Below, piece by piece: positions 15,628-23,697 of a DNA stretch of 64,000 nt (positions within the stretch are counted from its first letter, which is position 1; each line of letters starts with the position of its first letter). This DNA is from Nocardia veterana NBRC 100344 (GTDB lineage Bacteria; Actinomycetota; Actinomycetes; Mycobacteriales; Mycobacteriaceae), in assembly GCF_000308855.1 (NCBI RefSeq), contig NZ_BAGM01000108.1, forward strand, positions 1-64,000. Direction: 5' to 3'. The notes beneath the pieces are model-generated. The model searched no databases, was not told the origin of the DNA, and saw only the letters and a list, made by a program, of their open reading frames with translations. A program made the translations under genes and the position numbers.

Positions 15628-15630
15628 AGT
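15625..15630 (+). promoter_or_regulatory. -10 hexamer of htrA (leaderless type)
   Basis: TAGAGT begins on the rseA stop codon and ends 8 nt before the GTG at 15639, supporting that start for htrA and an internal operon promoter. Confidence 0.5.
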
Positions 15631-15638
15631 TCACGAAC

Positions 15639-17189
15639 GTGACCACCGAATCGACGCCGTCCACCCCTTCGGATTCGGCGGCCCACAGGGGGAACCTGAG
15701 GCCGTCGGACGCGCCCGTTCTGGGGCCGCGCCCGGTATACCGCCCGGATATCGACAAGCACACCGCACGCGCCTTCCGCCGCCCCGAAGGGCAGGTCGGA
15801 TCCTTCGCCCCACACGCCACGGCCACCGCGGCTCCGCGCCACGACACCCCGGAACTGGTCAATCGGCCGCCGGATGCGGTGCTGGCCGAGGCGTTCGGCC
15901 GCCCCGCCGGGTCCGACGAACTGTTGCAGCGCGACCCCGACGCCGCCACCGAGGCCCCCGCCTCCGCCGTCCCGGCCGATCCCTGGCGCGACCCGCAGGC
16001 CGCCGCCCGGCTGGGCGAGCCGGCGATCCACACCCCCGCGCCGCAGCCGCTGCCGCCGGGCACCAAACTCAGCGCCCGCGAAGTCCTGTTCGGCGGCAAG
16101 GTCGCGCCCAAGGCCCTCGCCATCCTGGGCGTGGCAGCTCTGGTCATCGGGGTGGTCGGTGGCCTGGTCGGCCGGTTCACCGCCGAGAACACCTCCGCGC
16201 TGACCTCCCGCAAGGTGGCACTGCAGCAGGAGTCCAATTCGGATAAGCCGCACAGCCAGGTCGCGAAGGTGGCCGATGCGGTGCTGCCGTCGGTGGTCTC
16301 GATCCGGGAAACCGTCGGCGACAACGGCGCCCTGGGTTCCGGTGTGGTCATCGACGGCAACGGCTACATCGTGACCAACAACCACGTCATCTCGATGGCC
16401 GCGCAGGACAAGTCCGGCCGCGCCAAGATCCAGGTCAGCTTCTCCGACGGCACCAAGGCCCCCGCCCAGCTGGTCGGGCGCGATCCCAAGACCGATCTCG
16501 CCGTGCTGAAGGTCGACGTCAAGAATTTGACCGTGGCCCGGCTGGGCAAATCCTCCGAGGTGCAGGTCGGCGACGACGTGCTGGCCATCGGTTCGCCGCT
16601 GGGTCTGAGCAAGACCGTCACCTCGGGCATCGTCAGCGCCCTGCACCGGGCCATCCAGGAGAGCCCGGAGGCCGGCGACGACACCGCGGGCGCCTTCGAC
16701 GCGGTGCAGACCGACGCCGCGATCAACCACGGCAACTCCGGTGGCGCGCTGGTCGACGGCGAGGGCCGGCTGATCGGTATCAATACCGCGATCCGCAGTG
16801 AGAGCGGCGGCTCGGTCGGGCTGGGCTTCGCGATCCCGGTGGACCTGGTCCAGGAGGTGTCGCAGACCCTCATTCGCGACGGTGTGATGTACCACCCATG
16901 GCTCGGTGTCAGCGCACGGACCCAGCAGGTCGAGAACGACGCCATGAGTGGTGCGGCGGTCGCCGACGTCGTGGCGAACAGCCCGGCTGCAAAGGCCGGC
17001 ATCAAGGAAGGCGACATCATCGTGCGAGTAGGTGACCGGCAGGTCACCGAGCGTGCCGAGCTCACGGTTGCGGTGCAGTCGCATCGGATCGGCGAGACCG
17101 TGGATCTACAGCTGATCCGCGACGGCCGTCAGGTCACCGTCCCGGTGACCCTGGAATCCGACAAGAACGCCCCGCAACCGCCCCAGTAG
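15639..17189 (+). CDS. htrA: Membrane-anchored HtrA/DegP serine protease with PDZ domain
   Basis: 516 aa. Residues 1-155 are a cytoplasmic, Pro-rich region that repeats FGRP motifs. A transmembrane helix spans about 159-178. The trypsin-like protease follows with the triad H249 (NNHVIS), D286 (KTDLAVL) and S367 (HGNSGGAL). A PDZ domain fills about 410-505 (GVSARTQQVEND...KAGIKEGDIIVRVGDRQV). It degrades or refolds damaged envelope proteins and, in mycobacteria, feeds into SigE control. The GTG at 15639 is chosen because of TAGAGT 8 nt upstream; an ATG at 15612 overlapping rseA by 16 nt is the alternative. Confidence 0.93.
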   Translation: MTTESTPSTPSDSAAHRGNLRPSDAPVLGPRPVYRPDIDKHTARAFRRPEGQVGSFAPHATATAAPRHDTPELVNRPPDAVLAEAFGRPAGSDELLQRDPDAATEAPASAVPADPWRDPQAAARLGEPAIHTPAPQPLPPGTKLSAREVLFGGKVAPKALAILGVAALVIGVVGGLVGRFTAENTSALTSRKVALQQESNSDKPHSQVAKVADAVLPSVVSIRETVGDNGALGSGVVIDGNGYIVTNNHVISMAAQDKSGRAKIQVSFSDGTKAPAQLVGRDPKTDLAVLKVDVKNLTVARLGKSSEVQVGDDVLAIGSPLGLSKTVTSGIVSALHRAIQESPEAGDDTAGAFDAVQTDAAINHGNSGGALVDGEGRLIGINTAIRSESGGSVGLGFAIPVDLVQEVSQTLIRDGVMYHPWLGVSARTQQVENDAMSGAAVADVVANSPAAKAGIKEGDIIVRVGDRQVTERAELTVAVQSHRIGETVDLQLIRDGRQVTVPVTLESDKNAPQPPQ

Positions 17190-17192
17190 CCT
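17187..17192 (+). promoter_or_regulatory. -10 hexamer of tatB (leaderless type)
   Basis: TAGCCT overlaps the htrA stop codon TAG and ends 6 nt before the tatB ATG at 17199; there is no ribosome-binding site. Confidence 0.55.
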
Positions 17193-17198
17193 GGTCTT

Positions 17199-17660
17199 AT
17201 GTTCAATATCGGCTGGCCCGAGATGGTGATCCTGGTGGTCGCCGCGCTGGTGATTCTCGGCCCGGAGCGGCTTCCGGGGGCGATTCGCTGGACCGCGCAG
17301 AGTCTGCGTCAGGTTCGCGACTACGCCTCCGGCGCCACCAGCCAGCTGCGAAACGACCTCGGACCCGAACTCGACGAGCTGCGCAAACCGCTCGAGGAAC
17401 TCAACGAACTGCGCAAACCGCTCGAAGGGTTGCGCGGGATGACCCCGCGGTCGGTGGTCACGAAACATCTTTTCGACGGTGACGGCTCGCTGTTCACCGG
17501 TAGCTTCGGCACGGCGAACTCGGCGAACGGCTCCGGTAATTCCGCCGGCGGAAATTCCGGTCCGGCGAATTCCGCGTCCACGCCGAACTATTCGGTCCCG
17601 GAACCGCCGAAACCGCTCGAACGCAACGAAAAACCACCGATCGATTTCGACGCGACCTGA
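17199..17660 (+). CDS. tatB: Sec-independent protein translocase subunit TatB
   Basis: 153 aa. The N-terminal helix FNIGWPEMVILVVAALVILGP, the conserved Glu, and the GP hinge at about residues 21-22 followed by an amphipathic helix (ERLPGAIRWTAQSLRQVRDY) are the TatB pattern. A repeated ELRKPLEELNELRKPLE segment makes a coiled linker. The tail is Asn/Ser/Gly/Pro-rich and disordered. TatB with TatC recognises twin-arginine signal peptides; a Tat substrate (the DUF1906 protein near 55 kb) is in this window. The position after htrA matches M. tuberculosis Rv1224. Confidence 0.95.
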   Translation: MFNIGWPEMVILVVAALVILGPERLPGAIRWTAQSLRQVRDYASGATSQLRNDLGPELDELRKPLEELNELRKPLEGLRGMTPRSVVTKHLFDGDGSLFTGSFGTANSANGSGNSAGGNSGPANSASTPNYSVPEPPKPLERNEKPPIDFDAT

Positions 17661-17775
17661 TCGGCCGGGCATCACGACAGCTACCGAAGCGGCGAAATGC
17701 CCGCTGTGCTCACCGGATTCACCGGAAGCCCGGAATTCGTCAACCGGACTAGACGCATCCGGCTGTCGAGCTATC

Positions 17776-17781
17776 TAGACT
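17776..17781 (+). promoter_or_regulatory. -10 hexamer of the HTH-sensor gene
   Basis: TAGACT ends 6 nt before the ATG at 17788; leaderless arrangement. Confidence 0.6.
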
Positions 17782-17787
17782 TCGCAC

Positions 17788-18618
17788 ATGTCAGCCGATG
17801 AGGTGGCACGGGTGTTCGCGATCGAAGACAAGGTCGAGCGTCTCAAGGCTGCCACCGAAGGGGTCGCGGCGGCCCAGCAGACCATCAACGAACTCACCCG
17901 CATCCGCCGAGCGGTGATCCGGGACCTGCATGCCGAGGGCTGGACCTTCGCCAGGATCGGTGCGGCAGCGGGACTTTCACGTGCCCGGATTCACCAGGTC
18001 AGCACCCAGGGCCCGGTCCCGGAGGGCCTGTTCTTCGGACACGGACCGCTGACCGTCCTCACGCCCGACCAACGGGCCGCCACCCGCACCGCACCGCTGG
18101 TCGGCGCACCCGACGCGGCCGCGCCGAACCGATTGGCAGAACTGTTGCGGGAGCTGGGATTCACCGTCACCGTCGAGCGATTTCTGCCCGGCCGACCGCT
18201 GAACCTCGACCGCGACGGGCTGATCATCCTGGGCGGACCCGAATTGTCACCCAGTCTGCGCTATCTGGTGGCGGCGGATCCGCGCCTGCGCCGCACACTC
18301 GCCCGCGCGGGGCGGGTCCGACGAGCGATCGAGGACCGGGCCGCGCGGCGGATCTACCGTCCGGGCGGCACCGAACCCTACGACATCGCCTATCTGGCCC
18401 GGCTGCCGCGGCCGGATCGCCGCGGCACCGTGCTGGTTATCGACGGACTGCACCCGCCCGGATCACTCGGGGCGGTACGGCTTCTCGCGACCCGGCTGGC
18501 CACCCTGCACGAGCGCGCGGATACGCGAACGTTCTCCGCCGTGGTCGGGGTGCGCTACGACCGCAATACCGGTGAGCCCATCGAAGCGGATCTGCTGACC
18601 CCCATCTATCGCCACTGA
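17788..18618 (+). CDS. HTH protein with unidentified C-terminal sensor-like domain
   Basis: 276 aa. Residues 10-72 form a helical DNA-binding module: a coiled region (EDKVERLKAATEGVAAAQQT), then GWTFARIGAAAGLSRARIHQ, resembling sigma-4 or a resolvase HTH. Residues 105-276 form an alpha/beta domain with DGLIILGGPELSPSLRYLV, GTEPYDIAYLARLPRPDRRG, GLHPPGSLGAVRLL and LLTPIYRH. I have seen similar C-terminal blocks in streptomycete HTH proteins but cannot name the family. The GGP and GxHPxGSLG loops look like ligand-binding turns. It has its own promoter and separates tatB from gpgS. It is probably a small-molecule-responsive transcription regulator. Confidence 0.7.
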   Translation: MSADEVARVFAIEDKVERLKAATEGVAAAQQTINELTRIRRAVIRDLHAEGWTFARIGAAAGLSRARIHQVSTQGPVPEGLFFGHGPLTVLTPDQRAATRTAPLVGAPDAAAPNRLAELLRELGFTVTVERFLPGRPLNLDRDGLIILGGPELSPSLRYLVAADPRLRRTLARAGRVRRAIEDRAARRIYRPGGTEPYDIAYLARLPRPDRRGTVLVIDGLHPPGSLGAVRLLATRLATLHERADTRTFSAVVGVRYDRNTGEPIEADLLTPIYRH

Positions 18619-18660
18619 ATCGCTGTCGCCACCGAGCGGTCGTTCGCTCCGCCGCGGGAT

Positions 18661-19584
18661 TCAGGCGGCGACCTGCTCCGGCCGCAGCGTGATCATGGGC
18701 GGTCGGTCCGCCAGCCGCACATCGGTGGTGAGTGCGGTGAATTCCTCGCCGACCAGCGGGAATTGAGTCAGCGCGGCACCCGAGTCACGAATCCCGCTGC
18801 GACCCAGCACCGTTCCGAGGATTTGCCGGCTCATCACTCCGAGGTCCGAGAGCGGGCGGTTACGGTGGGTGCGCACGCCCAGGTTCACCTGCCCGATCGC
18901 CTGCAGTCCGAGCAGATCGAAAGTATCCAGCAGCAAACCGATTTCCACGCCGTAGCCGGGCGCGAACGGCACGGCGGTCAGCAGTTCCCGGGTGCCGGCG
19001 TACTCACCGCCCAAGGGCTGCAACACCTTCGACAGCTCCGGTCGCAGCGCCGCCAGCAGCGGGCGCGCCACCAGTTCGGTCACCCGGCCGCCGCCGTGCT
19101 GTTCCACCGCCGCGCCCTGCCGCAGCGGACGCCGGTAGTAGGCCTTCACCAGGTGCATTCCGTCCACGGTCAGCAGCGGGCCCAACAGTTTGGGTACGAA
19201 CATCGGATCGGGATCGATCAGGTCCGAATCCACGAACGCGACCAGATCACCCGATGTGGCGGCGAGCGACCGCCACAGCACCTCACCCTTGCCGGGCACC
19301 GGTTCCAATTCCGGCACGGCCTCTTCCCGGCTGATCACCCGGGCGCCGGCCGCGCGCGCCCGCTCGGCGGTCGCGTCCACGGAGCCCGAATCCAACACCA
19401 CCAGCTCGTCGACCAGCGTCCCGAGCAGGGGACGGATACTGCCCACCACATCGGCGACGGTGCGTTCCTCGTTCAATGCGGGCAATACCACCGAGACGGT
19501 GCGCCCGTCCTTCGCGTCGACCAATTCGTCGATCGCCCACTGTGGCCGATCCCACGTATTCGTGGCAGTCCAATCGAACGTCAT
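18661..19584 (-). CDS. gpgS: Glucosyl-3-phosphoglycerate synthase (GT81)
   Basis: 307 aa. It has the GT-A fold with SVVLPALNEERTVADVV (about 31-47), LDSGSVDAT, the metal-binding DSD at residues 119-121, GGEYAGTRELL and the C-terminal THRNRPLSDLG. It transfers glucose from a nucleotide sugar to 3-phosphoglycerate, the first step to the methylglucose lipopolysaccharides that regulate mycobacterial fatty-acid synthesis. The start overlaps the folP2 stop as ATGA (19581-19584). It is the Rv1208 equivalent, and the pairing with folP2 is conserved. Confidence 0.95.
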   Translation of the reverse strand: MTFDWTATNTWDRPQWAIDELVDAKDGRTVSVVLPALNEERTVADVVGSIRPLLGTLVDELVVLDSGSVDATAERARAAGARVISREEAVPELEPVPGKGEVLWRSLAATSGDLVAFVDSDLIDPDPMFVPKLLGPLLTVDGMHLVKAYYRRPLRQGAAVEQHGGGRVTELVARPLLAALRPELSKVLQPLGGEYAGTRELLTAVPFAPGYGVEIGLLLDTFDLLGLQAIGQVNLGVRTHRNRPLSDLGVMSRQILGTVLGRSGIRDSGAALTQFPLVGEEFTALTTDVRLADRPPMITLRPEQVAA

Positions 19585-20453
19585 ACCAGACCTCGCAAGG
19601 TTCGTGCGGGGGGCCGGATGCCCTGAATCGCCGCGATCATGTCCACCACGCGCCGGGTTGCGGCGACCTCGTGAACTCGGAAGACTCTCGCGCCGGCCGC
19701 GGCCGCCCAGGCGGTTGCCGCCAATGTGCCCTCCAATCGCTCGGAAAGTCCGACACCAAGAGTCTCTCCGATGAAATCCTTATTGCTCAGCGCCATCAAG
19801 ACCGGCCATCCGGTATTTACAAGAATGTCCACGGCCCGCAACAGTTCGAGCCCGTGATAGGTGTTCTTCCCGAAATCGTGGGTCGGATCGATGAGAATCG
19901 CATCCGCCGCCACCCCCGCGGTCCGCGCCGCCTCGGCGGCCCGGACCAGTGTATCGGTGACCTCGGACACCACATCGGCGTACCGCACCCGATGCGGGCG
20001 GGTCCGCGGCCGCGCACCCCCGGTATGGCTGCAGACGATGCCGACCCCGAGTTCGGCCGCCACCCCCGCGAGGTCCGGGTCCGCCCCCGCCCAGGTGTCG
20101 TTGATCAGATCGGCGCCTTCGGCCACCGCGGCCCGCGCCACCCCGCTGCGCCAGGTGTCCACACTGATCAACAGCTCGGGGTAGCGCTGCCGGATGGCGG
20201 CGACGAACGGCACCACCCGGCGTGCTTCCTCGGCGGCGTCGACCTCCTCCCCCGGGCCGGCCTTGACCCCGCCGATATCGACGAGATCCGCGCCTTCGCG
20301 CACCGCGCGCGCCACCGCCGCCATCGCGGCCTCGTCGGAGAACGTCGCGCCCCGGTCGTAGAAGGAGTCGGGTGTGCGATTCACGATCGCCATCACCAGC
20401 GCCCGATCCGTCGCCACCGGCTTCCCGCACAAGGTCGACAACGGAGAGCTCAT
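19581..20453 (-). CDS. folP2: Dihydropteroate synthase-like protein FolP2
   Basis: 290 aa from the ATG at 20453, which lies 7 nt after TACACT; an upstream in-frame start would overlap that promoter. The DHPS fold is visible: VMAIVNRTPDSFYDRG, DIGGVKAGPGE, ISVDTWRSGVARAA, LINDTWAGAD, IDPTHDFGKNTYH and ALSNKDFIGE. The phosphate-binding Ser-Arg pair of true DHPS enzymes is not obvious near the C-terminus (FRVHEVAATRRVV). In M. tuberculosis the equivalent Rv1207 is reported to lack DHPS activity, so a role outside folate synthesis is likely. It is co-transcribed with gpgS. Confidence 0.9.
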   Translation of the reverse strand: MSSPLSTLCGKPVATDRALVMAIVNRTPDSFYDRGATFSDEAAMAAVARAVREGADLVDIGGVKAGPGEEVDAAEEARRVVPFVAAIRQRYPELLISVDTWRSGVARAAVAEGADLINDTWAGADPDLAGVAAELGVGIVCSHTGGARPRTRPHRVRYADVVSEVTDTLVRAAEAARTAGVAADAILIDPTHDFGKNTYHGLELLRAVDILVNTGWPVLMALSNKDFIGETLGVGLSERLEGTLAATAWAAAAGARVFRVHEVAATRRVVDMIAAIQGIRPPARTLRGLV

Positions 20454-20460
20454 GGAGCCG

Positions 20461-20466
20461 AGTGTA
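20461..20466 (-). promoter_or_regulatory. -10 hexamer of folP2-gpgS
   Basis: TACACT on the minus strand ends 7 nt before the folP2 ATG at 20453, giving a leaderless two-gene transcript. Confidence 0.55.
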
Positions 20467-20499
20467 ATTGCCGGCCCGATTCCGCCGATCGGGCGCAAC

Positions 20500-22269
20500 C
20501 TAGCCACGCGGTGCGGTGCCGGCGGCCACCTCGTCGGGATAACTGTCGTAGAAGGGGACGTAGCCGCGCTCCCGGCCGGTCAGCACGTACAGGGTGGTGT
20601 GCTCGTCGACGGTGTAGCCCTGTTTGCGCAGGTCCACCTTGCGACTCTTGAACGTCGAGGTGGTTTCCAGCTCCGGAACGACGCGGATGAACAGCGGGAC
20701 GGCGTAGCCGGGCAGGCGGTCGTAGAGCCGGCTCGCCAACGCCCGGCCGTCGAATTCGGCACCGGGATCGAGCGTGATCGCGGCCATACCGGCCTTACCG
20801 TCGGCGCCCGGGACGTCCACGCCGTAGACGACCGCCTCGGTGATTCCGGGCGCACCGTCGAAGGCGCCCTCGACCTCGGTGGTCGCCACGTTCTCGCCCT
20901 TCCAGCGGAAGGTGTCGCCGAGCCGATCGACGAAGGCGATATGGCGCCAATGCTGGTCGCGCACCAGATCACCGGTGTCGAACCAGCAGTCGCCCTCGCG
21001 AAAGGCGTTGCGCACCAACTTGGATTCGGTCGCGGACCTGTCGGTGTAGCCGTCGAAGGGTGAGCGAGCGGTGACCTTCGCCAGCAACAGGCCGACGCCG
21101 CCGGAGGGCACCCGCCGCAATCGGCCGTCCGGATATCGCCGCGCCTTCCCGGTGGCCTCGTCGAATTCGACCACCGCGTACGGCAGCGGGCCGAAGCCGG
21201 CGGTGCGATCGACGCCGAAGGCGTTGATGAAGGCGATATTTCCCTCGCTGGCCCCGTAGAACTCGACCACCCGGCCGATCCCGAACCGCCGCCGGAATTC
21301 GTCCCACAGCTCCGGCCGCAATCCGTTGCCGACCGCCAGTCGCACCGAATGTTCCCGCTCGCGCGGTGATTCCGGCTGGTTGAGCAGATATCGGCACAGC
21401 TCGCCGATGTAGATGAAGGCCGTGGTGCGAGTCGCGATGACCTCGCTCCAGAAGTTCGACACCGAGAACTTGCGGCCCAGCGCCAGCGTCGCCCGCGCGC
21501 CCAGGACGGCGCCGAGCGCGACGGTGAGCGCGTTGTTGTGGTAGAGCGGCAGGCAGCAGTACATGGTGTCGTCGCCGCGCAGCCGGATACCGAGCCCGCC
21601 CAGCCCCGCCATGCTCTTGGTCCAGCGCAGATGGGTCATGACGCTGGCCTTCGGCAGGCCGGTGGTCCCGGAGGTGAAGATCAGGAACGCTCGCTCGCGG
21701 GCCCGGATATCGGCGCAGACCGGCGGATCGGCGGGATCGGCGGCGCGGGCCAGTTCCTGCAGTTCGGCCGAGTACAGCAGATTCGCCGGCGGCTCCGGCA
21801 GCGAGCGCACCGCCTCCTGGCATTCCTCGCCGATCACGTTGACCACCGAGTTCAGCAGGCCGAAACTGTGCGCGAGCACCTGTTCGCGCTGATTGTGGTT
21901 GAGCAGGCCCACCGTGGCCCCCAACTTCACCGTCGCCAGCACCACGAACAGCGTTTCCGGGCGGTTGGTCATCAGCACACCGACGACATCGCCACGCCGC
22001 ACACCACGCCGCTGCAGCACCTGCGCGAAGCAGTTCACCTCGGCATTGGCTTCGGCGTAGGTGTATTCGCGTCCCTCGTAGCGCAGGAACGGCCGATTCG
22101 GATACCGCTGGGCCGCACGCTGGAAATACAGTCCCACCGAGGATTTGTCGTCCGAGCGCACCAGCATGCCGGCGGCGCCGCGCATCATTCCGGGTAGCTC
22201 GAGGGCCATCGCGGGTAGGTTGCGCACCAGATCGACGAGACTGACGGTGTTGCGGCCCTCGGCGGACAC
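20500..22269 (-). CDS. fadD6: Long-chain acyl-CoA synthetase, FATP-like
   Basis: 589 aa. The GTG at 22269 is preferred because GGAGGAG sits about 5 nt upstream; a TTG at 22281 lies upstream of that site. AMP-binding motifs are FLIFTSGTTGLPKASV, YGASEGNIAF and WFDTGDLVRDQHWRHIAFVD, and the C-terminal lid contains FKWKGENVATTEVE-like FRWKGENVATTEVE. It activates very-long or long-chain fatty acids as acyl-AMP and then acyl-CoA, possibly coupled to uptake at the membrane as in FATP proteins. It corresponds to Rv1206. It lies 58 bp after the LOG-family pair on the same strand. Confidence 0.93.
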   Translation of the reverse strand: MSAEGRNTVSLVDLVRNLPAMALELPGMMRGAAGMLVRSDDKSSVGLYFQRAAQRYPNRPFLRYEGREYTYAEANAEVNCFAQVLQRRGVRRGDVVGVLMTNRPETLFVVLATVKLGATVGLLNHNQREQVLAHSFGLLNSVVNVIGEECQEAVRSLPEPPANLLYSAELQELARAADPADPPVCADIRARERAFLIFTSGTTGLPKASVMTHLRWTKSMAGLGGLGIRLRGDDTMYCCLPLYHNNALTVALGAVLGARATLALGRKFSVSNFWSEVIATRTTAFIYIGELCRYLLNQPESPREREHSVRLAVGNGLRPELWDEFRRRFGIGRVVEFYGASEGNIAFINAFGVDRTAGFGPLPYAVVEFDEATGKARRYPDGRLRRVPSGGVGLLLAKVTARSPFDGYTDRSATESKLVRNAFREGDCWFDTGDLVRDQHWRHIAFVDRLGDTFRWKGENVATTEVEGAFDGAPGITEAVVYGVDVPGADGKAGMAAITLDPGAEFDGRALASRLYDRLPGYAVPLFIRVVPELETTSTFKSRKVDLRKQGYTVDEHTTLYVLTGRERGYVPFYDSYPDEVAAGTAPRG

Positions 22270-22327
22270 ATTCTCCTCCAACGGTTCTCGGCCGCCGCGA
22301 CGGTGCGGCAGGCTGCCGGCCGGCGGT

Positions 22328-22882
22328 TCAGACCGGCGTGGTCAGGGCTTCGAAGGCGGATGCCACATCCGCGGTCACCGTAATCCGATCGAGCGCGGGC
22401 CGTCCGATGAAGCCGTTCGCACTCAGCTCGTCCAGCCACGCGAACAGCCCCCGATAGTGGCCGTGCGGATCGAGCACCACCAGCGGTTTGCCGTGCAGGC
22501 CCAGATAGCCGCCGGTCCACGCTTCGAAGAACTCCTCCAGCGTGCCGATGCCGCCGGGCAGGGTCAGGAACGCGTCGGCCCGATCCTCCATGATCTGTTT
22601 GCGCTCGCGCATGGTGTCGGTGACGATCAGTTCGTCGCTGTCCACATCGGCGACCTCCTGGTGGACCAGCCGCTTCGGAATCACACCGGTGGTGCGCGCC
22701 CCGCCGGCCCGGGCGGCGACCGCGACCGCGCCCATCATCGACACATGCCCGCCGCCGGAGACCAATTCCCAACCCCGGCGGGCGATTTCACTGCCCACCT
22801 CGGCGGCCAGCCGCAACGCGTCCGGATCGGTGGCGCTGGCCGAACAGTAGACGCACACCGCGAACGGCCGCCCGCTCACCAC
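22328..22882 (-). CDS. LOG-family cytokinin nucleotide phosphoribohydrolase
   Basis: 184 aa. It shows the LOG signature: VCVYCSASATDPD at the N-terminus, SGGGHVSMMGAVA, MRERKQIMEDRADAFLTLPG and the catalytic PGGIGTLEE. The family removes the ribose-5-phosphate from cytokinin or AMP-like nucleotides; in M. tuberculosis the equivalent Rv1205 takes part in cytokinin homeostasis linked to proteasome function. The start lies 7 nt inside the end of the upstream LOG-family gene, so the two are coupled. Older databases call this family lysine decarboxylase, which is wrong. Confidence 0.92.
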   Translation of the reverse strand: MVSGRPFAVCVYCSASATDPDALRLAAEVGSEIARRGWELVSGGGHVSMMGAVAVAARAGGARTTGVIPKRLVHQEVADVDSDELIVTDTMRERKQIMEDRADAFLTLPGGIGTLEEFFEAWTGGYLGLHGKPLVVLDPHGHYRGLFAWLDELSANGFIGRPALDRITVTADVASAFEALTTPV

Positions 22883-23679
22883 TGATCCTCCGGACCGGCG
22901 CCGCCCGGCTCGCGCCGCTCGGCCGCCCGCAGCACGATCTCGACGACTTCGTCGACGCTGTCGGTGACGTGCAGCAACGCCAGATCGGCGGGTGCGATCT
23001 TGGCCGAACCCGCCACCGAATCCCGCAACCAGTCCACCAGTCCGGCCCAGTACCGCGTGCCGAACAGCACGATCGGGAAGCGGGTGATCTTGTGGGTCTG
23101 CACCAGTGTCAACGCCTCGAACAGTTCGTCCAGGGTGCCGAAGCCACCGGGCAGGCAGATGAACGCCTGCGAATATTTGACGAACATCGTCTTACGAGCG
23201 AAGAAGTACCGGAAGTTGATGCCGAGGTCGACCCATTCGTTCAGGCCCTGTTCCATCGGCAATTCGATTCCGAGGCCGACCGAATAACCGTCGGCTTCGC
23301 TGGCGCCGCGGTTGGCCGCCTCCATCACACCGGGTCCCCCACCGGTGATCACCGCGAAACCGGCACGGGCCAGGGCGGCGCCGATCGCCCGGGCGGCCTC
23401 GTACTCCGGGGTGTCGACCGGTGTCCGCGCCGAGCCGAAAACCGCTACCGCCCTCGGAATTTCGGCGAGTGCCCCGAAGCCCTCCACGAACTCGCTCTGG
23501 ATCCGCAACACCCGCCAGGGGTCGGTATGCACCCAGTCGGTCGGGCCGCGACCGTCGAGCAGATGCTGGTCGGTGGTGCCGACCCCCTGTTTACGCTCCC
23601 GGCGCAACATGATCGGGCCGCGGAACCTCGGAGTCGACTTCGGCGATCTGGTGGGTACGGCGTCGGAGTCGGTGGACAT
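22876..23679 (-). CDS. Second LOG-family protein (type II-like, 267 aa)
   Basis: A long N-terminal extension (about 70 residues, basic) precedes a LOG fold: VAVFGSARTPVDTPEYEAAR, VITGGGPGVMEAANRGA, FFARKTMFVKYSQAFICLPG and PGGFGTLDELFE. The PGGxGT and E residues of the active site are present. The ATG at 23679 is supported by TAGGTT ending 7 nt upstream; the TTG at 23688 would lie inside that hexamer. It overlaps the smaller LOG gene by 7 nt. Two LOG-type enzymes in one transcript could act on different nucleotides or form a hetero-oligomer; both ideas are inference. Confidence 0.88.
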   Translation of the reverse strand: MSTDSDAVPTRSPKSTPRFRGPIMLRRERKQGVGTTDQHLLDGRGPTDWVHTDPWRVLRIQSEFVEGFGALAEIPRAVAVFGSARTPVDTPEYEAARAIGAALARAGFAVITGGGPGVMEAANRGASEADGYSVGLGIELPMEQGLNEWVDLGINFRYFFARKTMFVKYSQAFICLPGGFGTLDELFEALTLVQTHKITRFPIVLFGTRYWAGLVDWLRDSVAGSAKIAPADLALLHVTDSVDEVVEIVLRAAERREPGGAGPEDQW

Positions 23680-23686
23680 AGTCGCC

Positions 23687-23692
23687 AACCTA
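23687..23692 (-). promoter_or_regulatory. -10 hexamer of the LOG pair
   Basis: TAGGTT on the minus strand ends 7 nt before the ATG at 23679; leaderless type. The transcript probably continues through the second LOG gene to fadD6. Confidence 0.6.
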
Positions 23693-23697
23693 CCGGT

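Noticed and set aside
15366..15638. Upstream extension of htrA across rseA
   Set aside because: The extra residues have shadow-frame composition, homology begins near 15639, and a -10 hexamer lies just before that GTG.
20454..20507. Longer folP2 start overlapping the end region of fadD6
   Set aside because: The extra 18 residues contain the promoter-like TACACT, and the conserved protein begins at the ATG at 20453.
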